Shown here: piece after piece, positions 24,467 through 37,279 of the stretch
How the letters are laid out: every line of letters starts with the position of its first letter
Position numbering within the stretch: the stretch's first letter is position 1
DNA from: Lottia gigantea
Taxonomy: Eukaryota; Mollusca; Gastropoda; Lottiidae
Direction of reading: 5' to 3'
NCBI RefSeq assembly: GCF_000327385.1
Contig: NW_008710049.1
Span: 3,970,293 to 4,034,292 of the forward strand
Length of the DNA stretch: 64,000 nucleotides
Translations under genes and position numbers: made by a program
The notes under the pieces: generated by a model
The model's input: the letters and a program-made list of their open reading frames with translations, nothing else
The model's database searches: none
What the model was told of the DNA's origin: nothing

Positions 24467-27400
24467 TTACTTTCTTCTGTTACATTTTTACATTACTATT
24501 TTACCCCAGTTTGAATAAAACAAACGAATTTGTACATCTCAAGTGGGCTAATGAAGTGAGTTTTATACTTTTGTAATCAGCATTTTGTTGAGATCATTTA
24601 ATGGAGTTTTATGCCTTACTGATATACATTTTATTGTGCTCCCTAATTGTCTTCTTGAAATATCTCTTATAACACCTAATACTGTACTCATATAGATCTT
24701 GTTTGGTTAATGAAATAAAGTTTTACTCTCTTCTAATTAGCATTTAATTGAGCTAAATTAATACTTGTTTTATACTTGCACCTTATTGGGATTTTACTGC
24801 AATTTTATATCCAACTGTCCTTCTCCTTATTAGGTTAATACAATGGAGTTGTGCTAGTTACTAGTAAGATATACCTCACACAGAAGTGAAATTGTTTTTA
24901 TGGCCCTTTCTGCTTATCATTATTCAGAGATTTTTAATAATTGTGACACAAAAGTGCCTTTCTGTTCAGTTTTACAAATATGCTCTACTTTCAAAAAAAT
25001 ATACTATTCTGGTCTGTAAAAGGTTAGGAATTTTGCCAGAAATAAAAATGACAGAGATGATATTTTTGTTATTTGAATTATTAAGAATGATCAAGTCATG
25101 GCTAATAAAAACAGTGTAATTAACAGACTTTGCAATAGAAATTAGGGAATATAATACTATGAATTTATACATTTAACTACATAACTGCATGTATATAAAG
25201 ATGACTATAAAGTTTTGAAGCAAGGAGCAATACAGCCATGTCAACAGACAACATGTTCAGTAGAAAATAGAGAATATAATCCTTAACAAATTTTTAAATA
25301 GAAATATGAAATTATTGCATATTTGAAAATGTTAAAGGAACACTTTAGGTCTAAAATAGAAATGGTCATCCCAGTTTGAAAATTGATCAATATTGATTCT
25401 GCACTGTAATAAATATCATAATTCCAGCCTAAATAAGTTAAATAATGTTGCTTAATATATACATACTAAGATGAATATATTATCAACTTGTTTAATGTCA
25501 GTGCTAGGATGGAAAAAGTGACTTCTGCAAATTTCCAGAATTTTCATGATCTAAATGTCAGGGATTATATGCAAGAGTAACCTCTGTAAAATCCCAAAAG
25601 GTTTGGTCTAAACTCTGTATGCTAGGTGATCTCAAAGGATATTTTCGTCACAACCATATATGAACATCAAAATTGTGAGCATGGAAAAAAAATCAACCAT
25701 CATGTTGTTTGGTTGGATCAAAAAAACAGATCTATATTAAAGTCAATTAAATATGGACATAATTAGCATATAGCAGTGTCAGGGGAAATTATCTAGAATA
25801 CTGAAATTCAACACAATCCTTGAGAGATACAGTCATAAATATATTAATATACTGCTCAGAGTAGCTACAACTGGAATATGAGAATAATAAAAATTTCCCG
25901 TTTTAATTTCAGGAACCATCTCTGGTAGTTCATAAAATCATTTAGGGAGTGATCATAGCATTATCTTTGAAGCAGCATGTGCTTAGGAGTAACATTAAAA
26001 GAAAATTTAGGTGTATAAAATGATATTAAAAATTCTTTGCCAAATATTTCCATGTAAATTCAACCACATGCTGCCTATTTCATGAACATTACAAAAATCA
26101 TTAAGAGCAGTTATTAAGGTACTGCAATTTAACAAGAGAAAAGTTAATACATCTGAAAGATATTATAAATTTGACTGATATTCTCCTATAGATACAGGAT
26201 CAAAAGACAAGTGGTTCACAACTAAATGTTTCAGTTTTCAAAGCTAAGAGTAAACACAGTCATTCTTTGTGATAACTGTCACTTCCAAATTCTAAATATT
26301 TCTATATATCAAACACAATGTCCTTGTAAAATAGGCAGCCCAGTATTCCTGCTTTCTCAGAAGGCAAGTGTACATGATGAATTAATCATTAAAGGTAAAG
26401 GAAAGGAATTATCATCTCCTAATATTGGGTTTATTTGTATGCTCAGATAAGTACAAATATTTGATATATTTTGAAATCAATGCTATCTTTCATTTATAGA
26501 CTTTCACTTATACAATTCAGTACAATTCACTGTCATCAATATTCACCTGACCCATTCTTAACAAAGTACATTTTTACTTAATTAACCCTCTATACCTCGC
26601 AAATTAACCCTCTATAACATGGCAAATTCATTTGAGCACATCCATGGAGATATTAAAACATAAAAAAAACATGTCTTTTTAGTCATAGGTACTTTATGAA
26701 GTTCCTGTTCATTCTAACTCAAAACAACATGGATTGATTTTGGTTATAAATTGCACAAATTTAACTAATCATTAGAAATTTGTTTTAAAATTGACCATGA
26801 ACAATTTAATATGGGTAATGATCAATTTTCTTCACGAAAATAGTATCCACCCTTCAGTACATGATTAGACATTACTATTAGATATTACACTTTATTACTC
26901 AAAAAATTCATGTCCCATAAAAATCAAAACTCTATATAACAGTTGACAAAGATCATTATTTTATGTAAAAACACCCTAAAACCTTCCTCATAATTTAGAA
27001 TCAAGAGCAACACAATTTTAAATATTTTCATTCATTTTGGTAAAAATTAAAATATATTTAATTTAAGTTTAAGACATAACTCAAGTTATCGACATCAAAT
27101 TATCAATTACACAGTTTGCTAGGTGCAAAAATGTCATTTTCATAAATTTTGGAAATGGTCTTCAATTCCTACATGCCTGGAATTTCTATAACAATAACAA
27201 ATATATACTGATAGATTTACCTTTAGATTTGTCAGTCTCCAAGATGACATAAAAAATCACAAACAATGTAAATTATTTACTACAATCTGATCCAATGACA
27301 CAAAAAACATGAGAAATATGATATATATATTCAGTTAACAGGTAAATATCCAATATTCTACCAATATTTTACACAATAGTATAAATAAACCATTATAGGT

Positions 27401-27713
27401 ATAGTATATAGTTGATATTGCCCTCTAACCAACTACCAGCTGTGGTATATGAGGTTGATAACTCACAGTTATTATATATCACACAGGTATATAACTCATA
27501 TTGTTCACATATATACCAGTAACTAACTGGACCTTCTAATATAATATACCTTTATATATGATATAACTTGCCCATTATACTAGTGATTGGCATCCCTACG
27601 GAATGGTTTCTCTAGACACCCACTCACTCTCTCCTCATTGGCTCACATACTTTCCATTATTGACGGAATGAGTGTCAGCCTCTAACATTGTATTGATGAT
27701 CTCTACTGATATT
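24467..27713. other. Non-coding stretch
   Basis: A 22-bp-spaced pair of ATTAACCCTCTATA (26581 and 26603) is a two-copy tandem repeat. TTAAAGGAACACTTTAGGTC near 25334 looks like another TTAA-type element end but no partner is seen. Frames at 24886-25119 and 26226-26450 are unremarkable. Confidence 0.55.
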
Positions 27714-28135
27714 AATGAGTAAGATCATATATGACATGATCACAGAGGTGGCTTCAGGCATCAGCACTACTCAATGGATCATCAAACAAAAATTGAATGA
27801 ATGAAAAAAGCATGAAACCAGATTGAATGAATACATGAACAAGACTTTATATTTTCATGCTGACAGAGGTAGCATCAAACATTTGCACTATTTACAGCAT
27901 CAAACAGAACTTGAATGAATAATGAATGAATGAATAAATGGATGGATGGATGACTAAGACTTTTTTTTGCATGACACAGGTTTAAAGGCATTAGGCATTA
28001 TAAAATGAATCAGATTGAAGGAATAAACGAGTAAGACTTTTTATTTACATGATGGTGCAATGACGGCAAAGGACCTTGGATTCGATAGTGAATGAAGGGA
28101 TGGATCAGATATCTGAGTCACATAATACATTTAGA
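27714..28135. repeat. Degenerate tandem repeat with GAAT microsatellite
   Basis: A pattern of AAGACTTTATATTTTCATG, then ACAGAGGTGGCTTCAGGCAT, GCACTACT, ATCATCAAACA and TTGAATGAATGA recurs near 27720, 27840 and 27955 with decay, and more faintly near 28030. A GAAT/GGAT run occupies about 27912-27953. The microsatellite probably expanded from the GAATGA end of the unit. Confidence 0.6.
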
Positions 28136-28227
28136 TAGAATGAAATACATGAACAACAATGTTGTTATATGAGCTTTAGGTTAATGAATTAATGATGCTC
28201 GGTGCATTAGTGGTAACAGATAGTATA

Positions 28228-28425
28228 ATAGATAATTCATTAATGAAATTTTCATTTCATTATCGTAGAGCAAATCTAGAACAAGATCATGCACGTTAGT
28301 TCTGCTTCGGGTGTTAGAAATAGTGAATGGATTATTCATTAATGAAACTTGCAATTCATTATGGAACAGCTAATCTACAAAGATCGTGCACGATAATGTG
28401 GCTTCAGTGTTAAAAATAGTAAATC
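28228..28425. repeat. Diverged tandem duplication of about 100 bp
   Basis: Two successive blocks share ATTCATTAATGAAA, TTCATTAT, AGATC(A/G)TGCACG and GTGTTA(G/A)AAATAGT in the same order (first near 28232-28332, second near 28333-28425). They differ at many sites. The blocks may be relatives of the decayed array immediately upstream. Confidence 0.65.
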
Positions 28426-28460
28426 AAAGAAAACACCCACAACACAACCTATATTAAACT

Positions 28461-28680
28461 AAAACCTGCAATATCATGCCGTGTACAATGAAGGATATTT
28501 TGATTAGAAAGTGAAATTAACCTACTTTTTTTTATTTTCCGATTTTCAATGGATGTTGTTTAGTGCACAATTTGAAACATATTATTATCCTTTTCAATAG
28601 ACTTTAAACTTTCATCATTTCACCATTCGACCAGAATCACTAACGGGGAAATCCTGGACCCTGCCAGGAACAGAACAGTC
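28461..28680 (+). repeat. Interspersed repeat, family 1 (old copy)
   Basis: ATGCCGTGTACAATGAAGGATATTTTG, TTAGTGCACAATTTG, CATTTCACCATTCGACC and AATCACTAACGGGGAAAT follow the order of the 44.8-kb copy (CAATGAGG, ATGTGCACAATCTG, CATCACTGACGGGGAAACG). Strongly diverged. Confidence 0.6.
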
Positions 28681-29486
28681 TGTTTCTATGGTCTTGGGAA
28701 CAAAAACCAATAAAACAACTCCTCATTTTTCTGACTAGTCCTAGTGCCCCTTATACTAGACTTTCTAAATCATGGTTTGGATTCATTTTCAGCATAAATT
28801 AAGCCAGAACCTTCAATCTTACAGACCAAGCTTCCTCTTGAAATGTTGGTCTAAGCCTCAAAGGTATATTGAAAAATGTATAGATGGGCAACTAAATTAA
28901 GACTTGTGTGATACAAGTTGGGCACGTTAAAACTATTTAAAATAACAAAACTATATATTTTCTTCCGAGTCACATTCCTCTCATCAATTCTCATCATGGG
29001 CAGAAAAGATGAAATGTCCATTATTTTCATATTGAGTAACAAAAAAATCCCTGGAGAGTAAAAACACACCTCATGTAGCCTTGTTTCTACAAGAAATGAG
29101 CTAATTGAATCAATGCTATTCCTTTGCCTCCCCTTTTTACTTGCCTTCATTCCTCACGAAACGTTGACTCTAAGAAAAACTCATCTCTCGACGAGAAATT
29201 AATTATTCATCCGAACATGTGATAAATAAATGGAAATTCCACAAATTTTTATTGATTTTGTGATTGGATAATGTCTTTTTTACAGAAATTTTTTTACAAG
29301 AATTCCACAAGCTTTTAAATTACTTTAATACCATCCATTGATTAGTCAGGTTGTCAATAGTATTTCTACCTCCATTAATTTTCGAACCTTATGGACTTTG
29401 ACTTATGATTGGGGTTTGAATGGGTATGTGTCAGTTTTACACCCTTTGAACTAACTAGAACCTCCTTATATCAACAAGTATATTGC
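28681..29486. other. Non-coding stretch
   Basis: A 99-codon minus-strand frame (28851-29150) begins with a basic segment but shows no recognisable domain. I regard it as chance. Confidence 0.5.
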
Positions 29487-30015
29487 CTGTTGTTGTAAGT
29501 CATTATTGCACATAGATTATAAGTCATTTATTGTCAGTTATTGTTGCATATAGATTGTAAGTCAGTTTTTGTTGCAAGTAGACTGTTAGTCAGTTTTTGT
29601 TGCAAGTAGACTGTAAGTCAGTCTTTGTTGCAAGTAGAGACTGTCAGTCATTGGTTGTTGCAAGTAGACTGTAGGTCCGTCTTTGTTGCAAGTAGGTTAT
29701 AAATCAGTTATTTTAGCATGTAGATTGTAAATCAGTTATTGTTGCATGTAGATTGAAAATCAGTTATTGTTGCGTGTAGATTGTAAGTCAGTCTTTGTAG
29801 CATGCAAATTATAAATCGGTTATTGTTGCATGTAGATTGTAAATCAGTTATTATTGCGTGTAGATTGTAAATCAGTGATTGTTGCATGTAGATTGTAAAT
29901 CAGTTATTTTTGCATGTAGATTGTATATCAGTGATTGTTGCATGTAGATTGTAAGTCAGTTATTGTTGCATGTAGATTGTAAGTCAGTAATTGTTGCATG
30001 CAGATTACAAAGCTA
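29487..30015. repeat. 28-bp tandem array, about 18-19 units
   Basis: The unit is of the form GTTGCATGTAGATTGTAAAT followed by CAGTTATT. Two variants are segregated: left-hand units (about 29560-29700) read GCAAGTAGACTGTAAGTC, while right-hand units (about 29720-30010) read GCATGTAGATTGTAAATC. The units differ from each other by several bases, unlike the homogeneous 34-bp array at 13.5 kb, so this array is older or less actively exchanged. Confidence 0.9.
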
Positions 30016-30169
30016 GTCATTGCATATTCTGAATAAAATTTTTAATCTAATACAAATAAATAAGTGGTAGCAACATCAGACAACAACATCTACTTGATCT
30101 TATTATGTATATACTGATATTTATCAATATTTACATTTCTACTATCACTCCCTTCAAAAGACCAGTTAG

Positions 30170-30470
30170 CCAAACCGGCGTTTATTTTCCAATAACTGTA
30201 GTTTGTCACGTGACAATAAGGCGTATGAATACATCGAAAACGAAAACAAGGATTGACCCAAGTTTTTTACCTAGAGTCTAATCTAATTTTACAATTTATT
30301 TAAATTTACAATTTTGTTAATATTTCAATGGAATATTAAATATTTGAAAATTCTATCATCCAAATAAGACTGTCTATTCATAGAACTATATTGTTAGGGG
30401 CGGGGCGGTGAACTTGATTGACAGATATCGGTGAATTAAGCAACAACGGTTTTGGGTATTTTTTCAATTA
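30170..30470. promoter_or_regulatory. Candidate regulatory patch: CACGTG palindrome, GC box, Pbx-Meis-type site
   Basis: GTCACGTGAC (about 30207-30216) is a perfect 10-bp palindrome of the E-box type bound by USF/TFEB-like bHLH factors. GGGGCGGGGCGG (about 30398) is a GC box that stands out in this A+T-rich DNA. TTGATTGACAGAT (about 30415) contains TGATTGACAG, the Pbx-Meis/Prep composite consensus. TTCCAATAAC contributes a CCAAT word. Part of the patch (about 30177-30235) also resembles the right arm and loop of the inverted repeat at 30.5 kb, so some of these words may belong to a mobile element. No transcript or start site can be placed. Confidence 0.35.
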
Positions 30471-30523
30471 AAAAAAAGAACATTTAAGCGTATTTTATCA
30501 CACAAGATAAACCAATGTAATTA

Positions 30524-30646
30524 TAAGGAATGAATGTGGATCTTGTTATCGTTATGGGGAAATAAATGCTGGTTTATCATGTGACAAGACGTACATGACA
30601 GCGTTTATTTCCCCATAACGATAACAAAATCCACATTCATTCCTTA
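30524..30646. repeat. Long inverted repeat: 47-bp arms, 29-bp loop
   Basis: The left arm (30524-30570) begins TAAGGAATGAATGTGGAT. The right arm (30600-30646) is its reverse complement at 45 of 47 positions, the two differences both being transitions. The loop (30571-30599) contains CATGTGAC and ACGTACATGA. A transcript from either strand would form a long stable hairpin. It could be a foldback/MITE terminus pair, a small-RNA precursor or a replication-generated palindrome. No target-site duplication is evident. Confidence 0.9.
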
Positions 30647-30719
30647 AATGAAAACATTTATATAGCCCCTTCAAACATCTTCCCCCTCACCAATTTTGAC
30701 GTCAGAAAATTTAATGAAT

Positions 30720-31284
30720 GAAATGTTATATGACAAACCTTGGCATTGACAAAATTAATGACTGGATATCCAAATGTTAAAGTTTAACGTAACTGTTGCA
30801 ACACTTGAGAAAAAAATAATTTTGTGATAATATTTTTTAACCATTTTATTAATTTGAAAATTTAATTGTACTATAAAACTAAGGTGTACATTTTTGCACT
30901 CTAGATTGTTTGAATTACAGGTAAAGTTTAAATAAGCACAAAAACACTCAATGATTTCAATGAATGAATTTACAAAAACATAGAAAACTTCACTGAAGTC
31001 AATATAAAACAGAATATTTTGATTGAAATTCAACTCATGTGGAAAGTTATGCTGTGGTTTTTGGCTGTTTGAATTCAAGTTTCATTTTCCACTCCTGTGC
31101 CTCTGATAGATGAAAGAACACTTCCAATTTGTATCAAAATCAGATTTTTCTCTGCATTCCAATTAATTTTGTTTGTAGAAAATACTGGCAGCTGAAGTAG
31201 CATACAGGATTAACACTACATAAGATGCTTGCTGGTTAACTTGGTTTAGTGTTCAAACTAGGAATAGATCGTGAACCTCATTCC
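30720..31284. other. Non-coding stretch
   Basis: A 107-codon minus-strand frame (30755-31078) is rich in Asn, Phe and Ile, as expected of A+T-rich random frames. No domain is seen. Confidence 0.55.
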
Positions 31285-31534
31285 ACCTACAGGTCAGTGA
31301 TGCAGGTTGGAGGGGCCGACATGAAGAAATCTTGCCGTTCAGTTTGGACGATAAACCAAGGCTCGGTATGCTACAGGCAAATCCTTTGCAGTAGGAAATC
31401 GGCGAAGGATAGACTGATGCTCTTATCCAGACAAAATTTCACTTTGCATACTTTATGGCATTGTCCATCTTCACTTGTCAAATCATGTACAGAAAAGTAT
31501 AAAGAAGTAGAACATTATATTTCATTTCTGACCA
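31285..31534 (-). repeat. Interspersed repeat, family 1
   Basis: Read on the minus strand: GGTCAGAAATGAAATATAAT, GTTCTACTT, TTTTCTGTACATG, GAAGATGGACAATGCCATAA, and later GGTTTATCGTCC, GTCGGCCCCTCC and CTGCATCACTGACC. These match, in order, the copies at 18.35 and 44.8 kb and so cover most of the family. The 105-codon plus-strand frame through it (31249-31566) is a by-product. Confidence 0.75.
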
Positions 31535-32399
31535 GGGTTATTTCACAAACACCTTACAATGATTAACTAAAGATTTTTAAGAGATACAGTAATCACATTG
31601 GTTCATTATTCTACCATTGAGATTGACCCATGAAAATGAATTTATCAGTCAAATCATCCTCAACAATCTACATATGTTTCTGACCTGTTTTCATGAAATA
31701 GCATCCTGCATTGTGGACATGAGATCAATGCTCTTCAAATAAGTGCAGCAGAATGAATATTTGCTAATGGAAATTTGTAGAAGGTTAAAGAAAGATATGA
31801 CAGCAGACTGAAAGGCAATACAAGAAATAAGGAAGATAACAAGATATAGCACCATATGGTGACTGCATACTTCAAGACATAATAATGCTAGCACTTGTGT
31901 CCCCTCAACATAGAATACTGTCATCTTAATCATACAGAATCCATTACACCATCTCTAGTACTAATCAATGTTATACCAAGCAGAAAATTATCAAAATTAA
32001 ATTAACGGTCTACAACTATTTGTCTTAGTCCAAGGAGATATTGACTCCTGAGTAAAAATCCATACTTTCATCGTATGTCAAATGTGGGTGTTTAAAAAAG
32101 CTGAACAATAGAAGTGTACTCAGCACATGTGTTCCTAGACCTTAATTAACCAAACTGGTAGTAAACACACTCGCAAGAATTATGAAGATGACAAAGAGTT
32201 ATCACACTCTAAAATCACAACAATAGCAGGAAGAATGATGAAGGTTGAATTGTTAAATGGATAGTATCCTATGATTCAACCTGAACAGATCTCATTATAA
32301 TTACTGAATTCCATTTTCTCAGTTTCATGGTCAACATTGATATTATTAGCTTTGGTCTTAATAGCAATATTGTCCATCAGCATCATTTTCAACTAGCTT
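31535..32399. other. Non-coding stretch
   Basis: Nothing recognised. Short frames only. Confidence 0.55.
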
Positions 32400-32540
32400 T
32401 ACCTTGTACAGCCTGTAACACTGGGCCTAGATTTGTTGTCCCATTCAAAGGAGGCTATACAGCTCCTCTGACTTGCATCACTTATAGTGGGATACTGTGG
32501 AAAAAAATATCAACTTATGCTAGTATTGAACCCTGAAGTG
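32400..32540 (+). repeat. Interspersed repeat, family 1 (3' part)
   Basis: GGGCCTAGATTTGTTGTCCC, then AGCTCCTCTGACTTGCATCA, then TATGCTAGTATTGAACCC parallels GAGCCTTGGTTTATTGTCCC, GCCCCTCTTTATCTGCATCA and TATGCCGGGATTGAAACC in the 44.8-kb copy. Confidence 0.65.
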
Positions 32541-33062
32541 AGCAAGCATCTTACTGAGCACCTTATCAATTAATTACATATCAGAATGGGAACATTACAA
32601 AACTGCAGCTGGCCATGACATCATCAGAATTGCTCCAGCAGTTAAAATCATCAAAATCCGAAATTGAGCCAAATGCTGGAAATTGTGAACAATACAAATG
32701 TCAACAAAATAAAACTACTGTCCAATGATAAGAATTGCTCTAGATGTTGAAATCAGTATGATTACAAGATGGAGAATTCCAATGATTTAATCTAATATGA
32801 CCTCAAGTACTTGATGATAAATTACTACTACTCACCATCTTGATTGTGTTCCACCACAACAAAAGGTTGGAAAATTAAATTTCTGTTTCCTATTGATGGA
32901 ATCATTGACTAAATGAAATTGACACTTCAAGTGCTCAAAGGTCAGATTGAGGTAAATAAAGGAATAATGATCAGTGAAACAGTGATCAGCAATACTTTGC
33001 TACATGTAATGTCCTTAATCATATAGTTCTAATGGAATTACATGAACCATGTTTGACAAAAA
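32541..33062. other. Non-coding stretch
   Basis: Nothing recognised. Confidence 0.5.
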
Positions 33063-33190
33063 AGAATTGGAATGGTGCAAATCGATGCCAGTAGTGTTCC
33101 AGATACACATAAAAAGTTCAAAAACACCTCTTTACAATCCCCTCAATGGGCATGCATACTGAACCAAAATAATGGAAGACATGGTTTAAT
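33063..33190 (+). repeat. Interspersed repeat fragment, family 4
   Basis: Second copy of the segment at 9047-9150, sharing GAATTGGAATGGTGCAAATC, GATGCCAGT and ATACACATAAAAA. Identity between the copies fades downstream of that point. Confidence 0.5.
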
Positions 33191-35354
33191 TAGTGAATCC
33201 AGGAAATATATATTTCATGAATATTGTGATGTTCATGCATCATATGAGGGAAGATTCTATAAGCTTAACCAAAAATTATTGTAAATTGTGATGTCATATG
33301 TCAATTAAATGATCAAGTGAAGACCATAGTGAGTGAATTTAATAAGTTTTTCCTTTTTTTCTTTTCTAATGACCTCCTTATGGCATAAACTTGAAAATTA
33401 CCACCATCAGATCTATCTGGGATGGTTACTTTAAATTGGTTGTGCAGTCATCTGACCTAGACAACCTGGTGCTTACAAATTGAGGATGCTAATCATGAAG
33501 TCTATGGCAGCATTCTATTTTTAACTTACCACAAGCTGGCAAGCCATTTTTTGTGCTTGATGAAGCTAATACAACTGTGATGACAGTAATACCATATTTG
33601 ATTGACAGATCTCGTTATAAGATTTAAATATTCAGCAAAAATCATTATCTCTCTAAACAATAAATCAGTATTTCATTTCAGATAGGTCCTATCAGATAGA
33701 ATCCTATTTTATTAGAAATTACAAAATAATTGTTCAGTCTTTCTTGGGATAATTAGTCGTCCAAAGGAAATGTACTATCCGTACTGGGACTTATAGAAGA
33801 TATTCTCCTATCTATAGAAGCACTGGTCAAGGTCACAAAAAGAGAACATACATCTCTTACATAACTTTTATTAATTAAAGTAATTTTCGTGAAAGACAGC
33901 CACAGATTCAAATGACAGAAACTGAATGAGAATTAAACATTAAAAAAGTTTTACAAGTCTAACATGCTGGAATTTTCTACAAATCAAGCATCAATGAGCT
34001 AAAATTGGATATTGAAAACTAAAACTCAGAAGACCGTCTTACAGGAATAAAATGGCAAGGTTTTGCAAAAACTGCACAATCAATAAAACGTCAAAAAAAT
34101 CCTCTGTTTCTATTTTCGGTACATGAAGAGCTTAATTAAGATATTGAGAGTACGACAGAAGACAAAAGTAACTAAAACTGTTTTAGTGTCAAATGAATTT
34201 TAAATGGACGTTTATTTATTTAGTAATCTATCTTATTTTAACCACTCATGGTAGAAAATTATGTTTCATTAGTGCAATTGTCTAACTTGATTATTGATCT
34301 CTTGTTGATTTCTTGATTTTAAAAAGGGGAGTCAATTATCGCTAAAATTAGTCTATTTAAAACTAATAATAAGAGCAAACAAAGACAAAGAAATTATTTT
34401 CAGACTAAAAATCCATGAAGACTACTTATTCTTGTGATTAGAAAAAAAACGTAGAAAAAAGAAGTTTCCCTTGACAATAGGAAATCTGTAAATAGATGTA
34501 TTGTCTGTCGGGGAATATGAAGTACATGACAATAATACTTTGATAATTTCACTTTTCTATTGAACTAAATTAGACACACACTAGACTAGGCCAATTCTAA
34601 TTTCTAATACAGGAGAATCTAAAAATAATGGCAACACGCTAAATATAGCTACGTCGTTACGAAAATAGAAAAGGATGTTACTATATTGAGACAATGTCAT
34701 CTTTGGCCATCAAAACACTCCACATCTTTCAAGTACCATACATCGTATCAAGATAAAGGTTTGAAAAACAAGGGAATTATAATAATATTGACGTCCTATT
34801 ATTTTTCCATAATTTCACGTTTCAACACAGACTCTTGAGTCAATAACTAAATGTCAACATTTGATATTAAAATTTTCTAGTGGATTTCAAGTAATTCCAT
34901 AGTACAACTCATATAATGGGTAATATGAGGCAAGGCATGAACAAACTTTAAGAAGACCTGAAGCTACTCTGGACACTCACCTACTGTTGTACTGGGTTTG
35001 TCAACTATGCAAGAGTACATGTTGCTGGTTTTTTTTTTTTATCTAGTACTTTGTAGCAGAGAAATTTTATTAAAAAATTTCATAAGCAATGGAAGTCAGT
35101 ATGTGGTCTGTAACTTTGGTGCTAAAGCTAGTCGTGTTTGGGTGTAGGTTTCAACTCTTATGGTTGCACTTTTTATTTTTCAGTAAGTTTTTCAGATTTT
35201 CTATGCATTTTGAGTGTTTAAAAAGTTTTACCGATTTATTCCTGAATAATTTAACAACATTCTTATGAAATATGATATGCTTACTAATTCTACCATGGAA
35301 AATTCACTTTGGTTGGTCTATTGAAAAGAGTTAAACACTTTCCAGGAAAAGTAA
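33191..35354. other. Non-coding stretch
   Basis: TTGATTGACAGATCTCG near 33600 repeats the Pbx-Meis-type word seen at 30.4 kb, and CTAAATATAG near 34640 is a lone MEF2-type word. No other feature is recognised. Confidence 0.5.
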
Positions 35355-35475
35355 TGACATCTGACTCTTCTGCTGCAGATTAGTCTAATGAAGACAGGTA
35401 ACTACATGTAATGAAGTTATTATTATTGAATAAGGGAAATTTTGACAGGTGTCATTAAGCAGTGATTTTTTTATT
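35355..35475 (+). repeat. Probable family 1 fragment
   Basis: TTCTGCTGCAGATTAGTCTAATGAAGACAGG and then GGGAAATTTTGACAGG follow the order of CTGTACCATGTGGGCTAATGAAGACGGG and GGTAAATTTTGCCGG in the best copy, with an unrelated or expanded T/A-rich piece between. Weaker than the other copies. Confidence 0.45.
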
Positions 35476-37279
35476 TCTGTCCAATGAATAACCTCTTGAA
35501 AATAAATGCATACAATTATCTAAAGCTGTATTAATGAAATAGACCTCCAGATTTTAATCAGATTGTTTATATGATATTTGTCCCAGAACTCCACCCTGAA
35601 TTTATCAATAGAAAATTACTATATAATGGTGTCCTGTCTGAATCAGAACATCAATGGTTATTTTTAAACACGATTCCATAATTACAGCATATTGACTAAT
35701 TCACACCCTTATAGTAGAAATAGACGTTAAAACTTGTTAAGAATTGATCGAACATTGAACCAACAGTTAAAAACATTTCTAAATAACGGTAATCAGTAAT
35801 AATCAAGCCTATAATTAACCAATCACGATCAGTTTTACAATCAATGAAAATACTTTCTCAATCTCTTACAAGTCAGAGCTAAATTTAGACAGCACTTTCC
35901 TTTTTTAGACTGCTAAAATCAATTTGCTAATGTATAGATAGATATTTCTCAACTTTCATACCTATATTCTTCTATATTCTCAGAAAGAAGCGTCGAAATA
36001 AAATGTCTTTTAATATACTTTATTATAGAATTTTCTAAATATGGAAGGAATTTTGTTTATCCTTTCTTTCTTAACATTCATTATTTCAAAGATAAAGTTT
36101 GCATGCGATAGATGAGTAAGGTGAAACATGATTTAAACAGAGACTATTAAAATTCTATTTGCAAGAAACTTTTTCATATATTCTTTGTGGCAATGATGCT
36201 TATTTAAGAATGTGGTTTGTCTACAATAAATGAATATAACGATGCAATTCAAATTCAAGAAATTTTTTAGATTTTCTATTCACATTGATCCTTTTTTTTA
36301 AAAATGTAGTATATTGATCAAGTTTGTTTGCACTAAATAAGTAAGGTCTCTGAAGGAAATCACTCCATTTATAGATTATTATTGGATCAATTGATTCCAT
36401 GCAAAGATGGCATTTACCAGAGTGTAGTGTAGGATATTCATGCAGACCTAAATAGAAAAACTTAATTTCAGCAACAGGGTGCAAGAAGGTAAGCTTAGTT
36501 TCAATTTTCATCTTCATTGTTCAAAGTTACCCAGAAGGCAAGATAAATCCCACAATGCCATAATTTACAACTGTTTTGGACAGGTTGAGTCAACTTTGAA
36601 ATAGGTCCATTCTTATTCACTGCAGGACTGTTTTTTTTTCAAAACTTGATTGAATGTGTTTATCGGGAAATGTTAAAAATTTTCATGTGAAAAATCTTCA
36701 GAAAGCCGCCAATATCAACAGCAGTATCCAGTGATATACAATGTTATGCTCTGAAGGACTGGCTGGACTGCTGGACTGTACAGTGACTTCAATATATACT
36801 TGTGTAGAAGATAATATCTTCTATATAGTATTGGCACATTCAGTAAAACTGCTCAGTGGCACAAAAATTCTCTGGAACTTCTTTAACTCTAGAATATATT
36901 CACCATATATATTTACAGACATGACTGGTAACTACAACTTAATCAACACTCATTAAACCCAGTGGTTTTACAGTCTATATACAGAATATCATGTAAAAAT
37001 ATGCTTTTGGCACGTTACTCCTTCTGTAATCCCTTCATTGACGCAATTTTAACCTTGACAGAAAACATAATTTCTCGTGCCATAAATAGCTGTGTGAAGC
37101 CAAACTGAATCTTAAAATTTATCCATAATATAATGAAGGCTTAATGACAGAGTTTTTTAGTCATCAGAAAAACGAATTAGACCTTTTTATGTCTCTTGTT
37201 TTAGCTGTAGTAATGTGATTAAGCAAACCTAATATACTAAAACAGGACTCGCTGATTCAATTACCGCTTTAGATTGTTA
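35476..37279. other. Non-coding stretch
   Basis: A 98-codon minus-strand frame (36221-36517) includes a CHLC sequence but no second metal-binding pair or recognisable domain, so I do not call it a gene. Confidence 0.5.

Noticed and set aside
29487-30015. CRISPR array
   Set aside because: Units are contiguous without unique spacers; this is an ordinary tandem repeat in animal DNA. The same reasoning excludes the arrays at 13.4, 57.6 and 58.6 kb.
30755-31078. 107-codon minus-strand frame
   Set aside because: Asn/Phe/Ile-rich, no domain; expected by chance in A+T-rich DNA.
36221-36517. Possible zinc-binding protein (CHLC)
   Set aside because: Only one Cys pair and no matching His/Cys partner or fold.
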